Below, piece after piece: positions 1 through 6,406 of a stretch of 11,198 bases of DNA. A model generated the notes under the pieces. The model was not told the origin of the DNA. It ran no database searches and saw only the letters and a program-made list of their open reading frames with translations. Location of the stretch: assembly GCA_016194625.1 (NCBI GenBank), contig JACQBB010000238.1, positions 1 to 11,198 on the forward strand, read 5' to 3'. A program made the translations under genes and the position numbers. Origin of the DNA: Elusimicrobiota bacterium. GTDB taxonomy: Bacteria > Elusimicrobiota > Elusimicrobia > UBA1565 > UBA9628. The first letter of the stretch is position 1; each line of letters begins with the position of its first letter.

Positions 1-675
<675 letters not shown>

Positions 676-681
676 GCCCGG

Positions 682-1077
682 TCAGGACGGCTTCTTGCGG
701 TGCTCGATGGCGGTCAGCGTCGAGTCGATCTTCGCCTTCAGGGCGTCGGGGTCGACGGGCTTGACCAGGTAGCCGACGGCGCCGAACAGGAGCGCGTCCT
801 GCAGGGTGCCCGCGTCGGCCAGGCCGGAGACCATCACGATCGGGATGTCGGAGGTCTTGCGGTCGTTGCGCAGCTCGCGCGTGAAGCTGATGCCGTCCTG
901 CTCGGGCATCATGATGTCCATCAGGATCAGGTCGGGCCGCAGCAGCGCGATCGACTCCTTGGCGGAGCGGGCGCTCTTGGCGATCTGGGGCTCGTAGCCG
1001 AGGAGCTTCAGCGTCGTCTCGTAGAACTCGCAGATCGAGGCGTCGTCGTCCACGGCGAGGATCCGTTTCTTGGCCAT
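682..1077 (-). CDS. Single-domain CheY-like response regulator
   Basis: This 131-residue protein is a complete receiver domain and nothing else. The acidic pocket is D10-D11-D12, the phosphoacceptor is D54 (LILMDIMMPEQDG), the switch Ser is S84 (VMVSG), and the conserved Lys-Pro pair is K106-P107 (YLVKPVD). It should accept phosphate at D54 from a histidine kinase and signal by protein contact, because no output domain follows. No histidine kinase is in the window, so its partner is unknown. The convergent Ser/Thr kinase is a neighbour but not a demonstrated partner. The ATG at 1077 gives the full first beta strand (KKRILAVDD). There is no Shine-Dalgarno sequence; instead a near-consensus promoter lies directly upstream and predicts a leaderless transcript. 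Confidence 0.95.
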   Translation of the reverse strand: MAKKRILAVDDDASICEFYETTLKLLGYEPQIAKSARSAKESIALLRPDLILMDIMMPEQDGISFTRELRNDRKTSDIPIVMVSGLADAGTLQDALLFGAVGYLVKPVDPDALKAKIDSTLTAIEHRKKPS

Positions 1078-1083
1078 GGGCGG

Positions 1084-1113
1084 ATTATAGCCCCCGATCC
1101 GACCAGCTGTCCA
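1084..1113 (-). promoter_or_regulatory. Near-consensus promoter for the response regulator gene
   Basis: On the minus strand, TGGACA (1108-1113) is followed by an 18-base spacer and a perfect TATAAT (1084-1089). Exactly 6 bases separate the -10 box from the ATG at 1077, so transcription should begin at or within a base of the start codon. The promoter lies inside the 3' end of the upstream MauE/DoxX-like gene, and its -10 overlaps that gene's TAA stop. The regulator can therefore be expressed separately from the redox pair even though all three genes run in the same direction. Confidence 0.7.
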
Positions 1114-1537
1114 GGCTCAGCGGGTCGGGCTCCGCGGTGAAGACGACCCAGCACAGCGCGGCCAGCAGGGAGTCGAACAGGAACGCGTGGCCCGGCGTGA
1201 AGTGCATCGCCTCGCCGAAGCAGCCGCAGTTCGGGATCGGGATGCCGCGCGCGAGCACGGAGCCGATGGCGGCCAAGAACATCGTGGTCATCGCGCCGGC
1301 GGCGGCGCCGGCCATCCGCGCCTGCACGCCCAGGATCAGCGCCCAGCCGACGATGAGCTCGACCCACGGCAGGAGGCCGGCCATCGGCAGGGTCATGCTG
1401 GTCGGGAGGACGTCGTAGGCGCCGATGACGAGAGCGAACTCCTCGGCCGGGGCGGCGGCTTTCGACGCGCCGGCGTACACGAGCACGGCGCCGACGAACA
1501 CGCGGGCGAACATCGCGAGCAGCGCGCGGGGCTTCAT
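1085..1537 (-). CDS. MauE/DoxX-like four-helix membrane protein
   Basis: This 150-residue integral membrane protein has about four predicted helices, near residues 9-27, 53-72, 76-94 and 117-135. A C104-G-C106 motif (IPNCGCFGE) sits in the loop between helices 3 and 4. That motif, the length and the topology fit the MauE branch of the DoxX-like superfamily. Members of this branch often neighbour thioredoxin-fold proteins and are thought to help with electron transfer or disulfide formation in the cell envelope. The ATG at 1535-1537 overlaps the DsbA-like gene's TGA in an ATGA arrangement, pointing to translational coupling. A longer open frame extends upstream, but it only shadows the DsbA-like gene. 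I infer that this protein exchanges electrons with its partner. The mau name is avoided because no methylamine dehydrogenase genes are visible. Confidence 0.85.
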   Translation of the reverse strand: MKPRALLAMFARVFVGAVLVYAGASKAAAPAEEFALVIGAYDVLPTSMTLPMAGLLPWVELIVGWALILGVQARMAGAAAGAMTTMFLAAIGSVLARGIPIPNCGCFGEAMHFTPGHAFLFDSLLAALCWVVFTAEPDPLSLDSWSDRGL

Positions 1538-2160
1538 CGCTTCTTGAGCTCCTTGTCGATGAACAGCGTCCCCAGCTCGGCCAGCTGCTTGCCGCCGACG
1601 AAGCGGCGGCCGTTGACGAAGAAGGTCGGCGTAGAGCCGACCCAGGCGTCGTCGCCGTCCTTCATGTCGGCGGCCACCGCGGCCGTCGTCGCGGGGTCCT
1701 GGCGGCAGGCCTCGAACGCGGCCATGTCGAGCCCCAGCTCGTGGCCGTAGACGGTCAGGAGCTTGTCGGCGTTCGCGTTGGTCCACTCGTCCTGCTTGTC
1801 GTACAGGCGGTCGTGATACTCCCAGAACTTGCCTTGGCGGCCGGCGCACTCGGCCGCGGCGGCGCCGCTCTTGGCCCACTGGTGCATGCGCAGGGGGAAG
1901 TGCTTGAAGGTGAAGCGCACCTTGCCGTCGTAGAAGGAGAGCAGCTTCCTCAGCGGCTCCTCGGCGTAGCGGCAGGCCGGGCACTGGAAGTCGGAGAACT
2001 CGACGACCTTGATCGGGGCGGCGGCGTCGCCCTTCACGCGGAAGTCGGGCGCGGCGGGGGAGAAAGGCTTCTTCGTCCGTCCCGCCGCCACCGCGGAGAC
2101 GACGGTCAGCGCCGTGACGAGGGCGTACGAGAGCAGGCGCCGCGAGAGCTTGTCGCGCAT
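1534..2160 (-). CDS. Secreted DsbA-like thioredoxin-fold oxidoreductase
   Basis: The protein has 208 residues. It begins with a basic N-terminus (MRDKLSRR) and a hydrophobic segment at about 9-26, acting as signal peptide or anchor, followed by a thioredoxin fold of the DsbA-like type. The active site is C60-P-A-C63 within EFSDFQCPAC, and the cis-proline loop is T177-P178 (GSTPTFFVNG). A helical insertion lies between them, with HFPLRMHQWAKSGAAAAEC and GKFWEYHDRLY typical of the family. It should oxidise or shuffle disulfides in exported proteins, for example the cysteine-containing secreted proteins elsewhere in this window (an inference). It is the first gene of a pair with the MauE/DoxX-like protein, overlapping it by 4 bases. 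It has no Shine-Dalgarno sequence; a TATGAT box sits 6 bases before the ATG. Confidence 0.93.
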   Translation of the reverse strand: MRDKLSRRLLSYALVTALTVVSAVAAGRTKKPFSPAAPDFRVKGDAAAPIKVVEFSDFQCPACRYAEEPLRKLLSFYDGKVRFTFKHFPLRMHQWAKSGAAAAECAGRQGKFWEYHDRLYDKQDEWTNANADKLLTVYGHELGLDMAAFEACRQDPATTAAVAADMKDGDDAWVGSTPTFFVNGRRFVGGKQLAELGTLFIDKELKKR

Positions 2161-2166
2161 GGGCTT

Positions 2167-2172
2167 ATCATA
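2167..2172 (-). promoter_or_regulatory. -10 box 6 bases before the DsbA-like gene
   Basis: The minus strand reads TATGAT (5 of 6 matches to TATAAT), then 6 bases, then ATG at 2160. I find no convincing -35 at 16-18 bases. The position predicts a leaderless or nearly leaderless transcript. It lies in the 54-base gap after the upstream zinc-ribbon-like gene. Confidence 0.45.
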
Positions 2173-2214
2173 GCGAAAAGTGGGCGCGGGGCGCTCATCC
2201 TTTCGAGGCCGGCG

Positions 2215-2640
2215 CTACGAGTAATAGGCCCGCTCGCACTCGGGGCAGATGCCGTGGGTGAAATGGACGCCGTCCCGCTCGTGGAAATAGGACTCCACGG
2301 CGGTCCACTCCGCGCCCGAGCGGTCGTCGCGGGGGACGGAGCGGATCTTCTTGCAGTGCGAGCAGATCGGCAGGAAGGACTCGAGGCTCCGGATCCGCTC
2401 CCGCGCGGACTGCAGCCGGCGGAAGAAGTGGACCGCCCAGACGGCGAGGCCGGCGGTGACGGCGGCCGTGACGCCGCCCACGATCAGGTGCTCGTCGTCG
2501 AGATACGGGATCTCGGGGTGGAGGAGGAGGTCGACGAGGGCGTTGAGGTTCGCCATCAGGACGACGGCGCCCGCGCACGCGGCGGCCAGCGTCCTTCGCG
2601 ACGCTCCGAGAGACGCCCGGCGGTCCGCGTCCTCCCTCAT
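2215..2640 (-). CDS. Small membrane protein with C-terminal CxxC...CxxC domain
   Basis: The protein has 141 residues. Residues 17-39 and 52-73 are two predicted membrane helices joined by a short acidic loop (EIPYLDDEH). A basic, charged helix (FRRLQSARERIRSLESF, 72-89) leads into a domain of LPICSHCKKIR (C93, C96), an EW...VESYF segment, and THGICPECERAYY (C132, C135). The four cysteines probably bind zinc. This C-terminal domain closely matches a motif I know from the tails of many bacterial sensory proteins (PAS, HAMP or receiver-domain proteins), where its role is unresolved. Here it occurs with only a membrane anchor and no recognisable sensor, kinase or cyclase domain. The ATG at 2640 was chosen because the protein begins there with a plausible N-terminus, between a terminator and the first helix. 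The open frame continues upstream only as a shadow of the protease gene. Confidence 0.85.
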   Translation of the reverse strand: MREDADRRASLGASRRTLAAACAGAVVLMANLNALVDLLLHPEIPYLDDEHLIVGGVTAAVTAGLAVWAVHFFRRLQSARERIRSLESFLPICSHCKKIRSVPRDDRSGAEWTAVESYFHERDGVHFTHGICPECERAYYS

Positions 2641-2648
2641 CCTTGAAG

Positions 2649-2654
2649 AGTCTA
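2649..2654 (-). promoter_or_regulatory. Possible -10 box for the small CxxC membrane protein gene
   Basis: The minus strand reads TAGACT (4 of 6) 8 bases before the ATG at 2640, within the 26 bases between that ATG and the protease terminator's T-tract. No -35 is clear. The gene follows a strong terminator and so needs its own promoter. AAGG directly abuts the ATG and is too close to act as a normal ribosome binding site. Confidence 0.3.
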
Positions 2655-2666
2655 GCACGAGTCCGG

Positions 2667-2702
2667 AAAAAAGAGCCCCGCCGTCCGCGAGGACGGCGGG
2701 GC
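2667..2702 (-). terminator. Intrinsic terminator of the subtilisin-like protease gene
   Basis: On the minus strand a perfect 12-bp stem (2691-2702 with 2675-2686) closes a 4-base loop, and is followed by TC and six T residues (2667-2672 as A on the plus strand). It lies 15 bases past the protease stop. It separates the protease from the downstream small membrane protein gene. Confidence 0.9.
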
Positions 2703-2717
2703 CGTTCTCGGATCGTC

Positions 2718-3935
2718 CTACTTGACGAGCTTGCGCGCGTCCGGCAGGCCGGCGCCCTGGCCGACGGCCGGGACGTTCGGGAGCTTCACGGACGCGGCGT
2801 TCATCCCCGCGCGGACCTGCTCGGGGGTGGCGCCCTTGTGCTTGGAGACGTAGAGCGCCGCGAGGCCCGCCGCGTGCGGCGTCGCCATCGAGGTGCCGGA
2901 CATCGTCTCGTACCCGCCGTTCATCGACAGCGAGTACACGTCCACGCCCGGGGCGATGAAGTCCACTTCCGGCCCGCGGCTCGAGAAGTCCGCGAGCTGA
3001 TCGTTCGAGTCGCCCGCGGCGATGCACAGCGCCTCGGGGTAGCCGCCCGGGAAGCCGACGGCGCCGCCCGAGTTGCCCGCCGCCGCGACCAGGGTCACGC
3101 CGGCCTTCGTCATCGCCTTCACCATGTCCGCGAGCGCCGGATTGCCCTGGCTCGCGCCGAGGGACATGCTCGCGACGTCCATGTGGTTGTCGACGGCCCA
3201 CTGCATGCCGGCGATCACGTCGTCGAAGGTGCCCGAGCCGTTGGCGTCCAGGACCTTCACGCCGTACAGGTCGACCTTCGGCGCCACGCCGACGACGCCG
3301 ATGTCGTTGTCCAGCGCGGCGATGTTGCCTCCGCAGTGCGTGCCGTGGCCGTGGTCGTCGTTGAAGTCCTCGTTCTTGGCGATGGCGTTCCAGCCGCCCT
3401 TGATGTTGCCCGCCAGGTCCGGGTGCGTCTTGTCGAGGCCGGTGTCGATGACGACCACCTTGACGCCCTCGCCGCGCGAGCGCGCCCAGGCCTCGGGCGC
3501 GTGCACCCGCTTGACGCCCCACTGCGCGGCCTGCGTGCCGGGAGCGTTCGTCGGCGGCGGTGCCGCGAGCTTGCGCTGGGCCGCGATCGGCGCGAGCAGC
3601 GCCTTCGCGTCGGGCAGCGCGAAGTCGACGCCGCGGGCGTCGGCCATCGTCAGCCAGTTGATCTTCGGGTCCGGATCGACGCGCGCGACCTCCTTCATCG
3701 CGGTCAGCTTGCCTTCGGCGGCGCTGATCGTGTTCGAGGGCGTCTCGATCACGACGGCGTTGATCAGCGGCAGCTCGCGGACGATCTGAGCCCCGGTCTG
3801 CTTCGCCAGCGACAAGCGCTGGGCCTGCGTGGTGCCCGCGTCGAAGACGACGATGCGGCGCGTGGCGTGCGACGGGACGGCGGACAGCATGAGGCCCAGG
3901 GCCAGGAGACCCCAAGCGCGTGCGGCTCGAACCAT
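2718..3935 (-). CDS. Secreted subtilisin-family (S8) serine protease
   Basis: The protein has 405 residues. Residues 1-24 form a signal peptide (MVRAARAWGLLALGLMLSAVPSHA). Residues 25-95 resemble the I9-type propeptide (ends VARVDPDPKI), which acts as chaperone and inhibitor. The catalytic domain follows from about 137. The triad is complete: D164 in VVVIDTGLD, H197 in DDHGHGTHCGG, and S349 in MSGTSMATPHAAGL. The oxyanion-hole Asn is N288 in AAAGNSGG. It should be exported, mature by removing its propeptide, and degrade proteins outside the cytoplasm; the C-terminus shows no extra anchoring domain. The start at 3935 is chosen over an ATG 21 codons upstream because GGAGG sits 5 bases before it and a clean signal peptide follows. 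Upstream lies a 120-base gap with paired palindromes; downstream is a terminator. It appears monocistronic. Confidence 0.96.
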   Translation of the reverse strand: MVRAARAWGLLALGLMLSAVPSHATRRIVVFDAGTTQAQRLSLAKQTGAQIVRELPLINAVVIETPSNTISAAEGKLTAMKEVARVDPDPKINWLTMADARGVDFALPDAKALLAPIAAQRKLAAPPPTNAPGTQAAQWGVKRVHAPEAWARSRGEGVKVVVIDTGLDKTHPDLAGNIKGGWNAIAKNEDFNDDHGHGTHCGGNIAALDNDIGVVGVAPKVDLYGVKVLDANGSGTFDDVIAGMQWAVDNHMDVASMSLGASQGNPALADMVKAMTKAGVTLVAAAGNSGGAVGFPGGYPEALCIAAGDSNDQLADFSSRGPEVDFIAPGVDVYSLSMNGGYETMSGTSMATPHAAGLAALYVSKHKGATPEQVRAGMNAASVKLPNVPAVGQGAGLPDARKLVK

Positions 3936-3940
3936 AACCA

Positions 3941-3945
3941 CCTCC
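3941..3945 (-). promoter_or_regulatory. Shine-Dalgarno sequence that sets the protease start
   Basis: GGAGG on the minus strand lies 5 bases before the ATG at 3935. It favours this start over the in-frame ATG at 3998, which lies close to the palindromes and would place 21 non-signal residues before the signal peptide. Confidence 0.75.
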
Positions 3946-4004
3946 GGTCCGGCGTTCGCCGCGACCCCTCGCGGCGTGCGACGAATCCGGTATAACATAT
4001 TTGC

Positions 4005-4045
4005 GGGACCACAAGTCCTATTTTGTGGCTAGGACCTTTGGTCCT
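4005..4045 (-). repeat. Paired short palindromes upstream of the protease (element copy A)
   Basis: In the plus-strand reading, unit 1 is GGGACCACAAGTCCTA (4005-4020), with GGAC/GTCC arms around a 5-base centre. Unit 2 is TAGGACCTTTGGTCCT (4030-4045), whose AGGACC and GGTCCT arms pair perfectly around TTT. The units are joined as CCTA-N9-TAGG. The pair lies in the gap between the cyclase stop and the protease start, about 70 bases before the protease ATG. The same layout recurs upstream of the genes at 9943 and 10985. It could be a set of operator sites for a dimeric regulator or a pair of RNA hairpins. The inverted repeats are seen; the role is inferred. Confidence 0.6.
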
Positions 4046-4055
4046 TTTCGGGGGG

Positions 4056-6386
4056 TTACTTCGTGGTGGCGGTGAAGACGCCGTCCCAATCCGCGCCGGG
4101 AGGGTTCGCGCGGAAGTGGGCGATGCGCTCCTCGTAGAGCGCGTACAGCTTCTCGAGACGCCGGCCCGCGGCGAGCCCGCGCGCCGCGGCCAGCTTCGTC
4201 GAGGCCGCGTCCCAGTCCTGGCGGCGGTAGGCGTCCAGCATCGCCTCGTGCGCGGCCTCGAGCGCCTCGAACGTCTCGGTGCGCGCGTCCTCGGGCCCGC
4301 CGAGCAGGACGAAGATGTGGACGGGCTTGGTCTTGCCCTTCACCTTGATCAGGTCCAGCTCCAGCGTCGCGAACTCGGGCGCCTGCTCCCGCGTTCCGGG
4401 ACCGATGACGACGTTGACGCCGTAGCTCTTCGACTGGCCCTCCAGGCGGGAGGCCAGGTTCACGTCGTCGCCCAGCACGGTGTAGTCCACGCGCAGGGTC
4501 GAGCCCATGTTGCCGACGACGCAGGGCCCGGTGTTCAGCCCGGTGCCGATGTGGATCTCGGGCAGGTCGCGCCCGGCCGCCTTCGCCTCGGCCTGCCACT
4601 GTTCGTTGAGCTCGGCCAGCTTCCGGTGCATCGCCAGGGCCGCGGTGCACGCCTTGCGCGCGTGGTCGGGAACGGCCATCGGCGCGTTCCAGAACGCCAT
4701 GATGCAGTCGCCCATGTACTTGTCGATGGTGCCGTCGTGCGCCAGGATGATCTCGGTCATCGGCGTCAGGAAGCGGTTGATGAAGTCGGTCAGCCCGTGC
4801 GGGTCGAACTTCTCCGAGATCGTCGTGAAGCCGCGGATGTCGCAGAAGTGGAAGGTCATCTCGCGCGTCTCGCCGCCCAATTCGACCTTGCCCGGCGCCT
4901 TGGCCAGCTGCTCGACGACCTTCGGCGACAGGTAGCGGCCGAAGGTGTCGGTGATCTTCCGGCGGTCGCGCTCGCTGGCGACGTAGCCGGTGCCCGCGAA
5001 GGCGGCGTACACCGCGGCCAGCGAGGCGACGGGGAACACCGGGTCGATCAGCAGGCGCCACGACTCGTACGCGTGCCAGGCGGTCCACACGGCGGCCGCG
5101 ACCATGCCCAGGCCGATCGGCCCGGACCACGCCGCGCCCAGGCGCGTGAGCAGGACCAGCAGGAGCAGGCAGGCGGCCACGGTGACGCCGACCTCGAGGC
5201 GGCCGGCGCGGCCCGGACGGCTCAGGTATTCCCCGCGGATCATCTGCTCGGCGAGGTTCGCGTGCACCTGCACGCCGTCCTCCGCCGGGTCCAGCGGGGT
5301 CGCGCGCAGGTCGCGCAGGCCCTGGGCGCTGGTGCCGACGAACACGATCGCGCCCTTCAGGCCGTCGATGCGAGCCTTGCGGTCGAGCACCTTCCACGCC
5401 GGCAGGGTGCGCGGGGCCCGCTCGGCGGTGTAGTACACCCAGAGGCGGCCGGCCCCGTCCGTCGGGACGACGAGGCCGCCGACCTTGATCTTGGTGATGC
5501 CCGTCGTCGCGTCGAGCCAGCGGCCGAGGCGCGTCGAGCCGTTGGTCCCGCCGAGCTTGACCATGAAGCCGCGGGCTCCCTGCGCGACGCGCAGCGCCTC
5601 GAGCGGGAGGGACGGGCGCAGGTCCTCGCCGAAGCGGAAGATCAGCGGCGCGCGGCGGATGATGCCGTCGTGCTCGGGGACGAAGCCGATGCTCCCGATG
5701 CCGGCGGCCGCGCTCTCCAGGATCGGGAGGTTGGTGGTCGCGCCGGGGAAGTCGCCCAGATGGTCGAGGGGGTTCTCCCCGGAGATGTCGTCGCCGCGGG
5801 TCTTGTAGCGCAGGGTCCCGTCCGCGGCGGCCTTCTCGCGCTGGACCGTGCCGGAGAACCCGAACGACGCCTTCTGCGCGGGGCGCCGCTTGTTGGGCTC
5901 CCCGGTCGGGGCGAAGCCCAGGACGACGCTCGACGCCTTCAGCCTCTCGGCCAGGCGCGCGTCGTGTCCGCGCAGGCGCAGGACGCGCGCCTTCACCTCC
6001 TTCATCCCGGGCTCGTCGGGCCACAGCGCGGCGACCTTCTCCGGCGACGTCCGGTCCGGCTCCGGGAACATCGCGTCGAAGGCGATCACGGCGGCGCCGC
6101 GCTCGGTGAGGCGCTCGATCAGCTCGGCGACCTGGGTCCGGGGCCACGGCCACTGGCCGATGCGCGTCAGCGACTCCTCGTCCACGTCGATCACCCGGAC
6201 CCCGGCGTCCACGTACGGCCGCGGGGCCTTATTGAGGAAAGCGTCGAACGCGCGGTGCTGGATGCCCTCGACCCAGGGCCGCCCGGAGAGACGCAGCGCG
6301 GTCAGGCCGCCGAGGACGACGAGGGGGACGAGCCACCGCAGGCTGCGGTCGAGGCGGCGGGAGATGGAGGGCCTCATCGAGGGCAT
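4056..6386 (-). CDS. CHASE2-domain class III adenylate cyclase
   Basis: The protein has 776 residues. An N-terminal helix (about 17-33) leads into a large extracytoplasmic CHASE2 sensor domain (about 40-390, with VRVIDVDEESLTRIGQWPWPR and GAIVFVGTSAQGLRD). Three helices follow (about 397-415, 422-440 and 447-469). A class III cyclase domain spans about 505-695. The metal-binding residues D516 (FHFCDIRGFT) and D560 (KYMGD), the adenine-selecting pair K556 and T636 (DYTVLGDD), and N643/R647 (VNLASRL) are all present, so it should make cAMP from ATP. A helical tail (702-765) resembles the TPR-like end common in this group. The CHASE2 ligand is unknown. The gene is divergent from the OMP/FecR operon with 20 bases between ATGs, an association of families I recognise from other bacteria. 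Met4 (6377) is an alternative start. Confidence 0.95.
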   Translation of the reverse strand: MPSMRPSISRRLDRSLRWLVPLVVLGGLTALRLSGRPWVEGIQHRAFDAFLNKAPRPYVDAGVRVIDVDEESLTRIGQWPWPRTQVAELIERLTERGAAVIAFDAMFPEPDRTSPEKVAALWPDEPGMKEVKARVLRLRGHDARLAERLKASSVVLGFAPTGEPNKRRPAQKASFGFSGTVQREKAAADGTLRYKTRGDDISGENPLDHLGDFPGATTNLPILESAAAGIGSIGFVPEHDGIIRRAPLIFRFGEDLRPSLPLEALRVAQGARGFMVKLGGTNGSTRLGRWLDATTGITKIKVGGLVVPTDGAGRLWVYYTAERAPRTLPAWKVLDRKARIDGLKGAIVFVGTSAQGLRDLRATPLDPAEDGVQVHANLAEQMIRGEYLSRPGRAGRLEVGVTVAACLLLLVLLTRLGAAWSGPIGLGMVAAAVWTAWHAYESWRLLIDPVFPVASLAAVYAAFAGTGYVASERDRRKITDTFGRYLSPKVVEQLAKAPGKVELGGETREMTFHFCDIRGFTTISEKFDPHGLTDFINRFLTPMTEIILAHDGTIDKYMGDCIMAFWNAPMAVPDHARKACTAALAMHRKLAELNEQWQAEAKAAGRDLPEIHIGTGLNTGPCVVGNMGSTLRVDYTVLGDDVNLASRLEGQSKSYGVNVVIGPGTREQAPEFATLELDLIKVKGKTKPVHIFVLLGGPEDARTETFEALEAAHEAMLDAYRRQDWDAASTKLAAARGLAAGRRLEKLYALYEERIAHFRANPPGADWDGVFTATTK

Positions 6387-6406
6387 GGTAGAATATTTCG
6401 CCCACG
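6387..6406. promoter_or_regulatory. 20-base divergent promoter region between the cyclase and OMP genes
   Basis: Only 20 bases separate the two start codons. The plus strand has TAGAAT (6389-6394), 12 bases before the ATG at 6407. The minus strand reads TATTCT across 6390-6395, almost the same bases. Neither side has a Shine-Dalgarno sequence. Any -35 elements must lie inside the opposite coding region, so the two promoters probably overlap and compete or share one regulator. The boxes are weak and were assigned by eye. Confidence 0.4.

Noticed and set aside
2641..4014. The upstream extension of the small CxxC protein's frame, making a 599-residue protein
   Set aside because: It is the out-of-frame shadow of the protease gene, crosses that gene's terminator, and is Arg/Gly-rich; the gene proper starts at 2640.
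4005..4045. A known riboswitch (for example c-di-GMP GEMM type) at the paired palindromes
   Set aside because: The conserved cores of the riboswitch classes I know are absent; there are only short simple hairpins.
4031..4048. The AGGACC-TTT-GGTCCT hairpin followed by TTTT as a plus-strand terminator
   Set aside because: No plus-strand gene lies upstream, the stem is short with a 3-base loop, and the sequence fits better as unit 2 of the paired-palindrome element.
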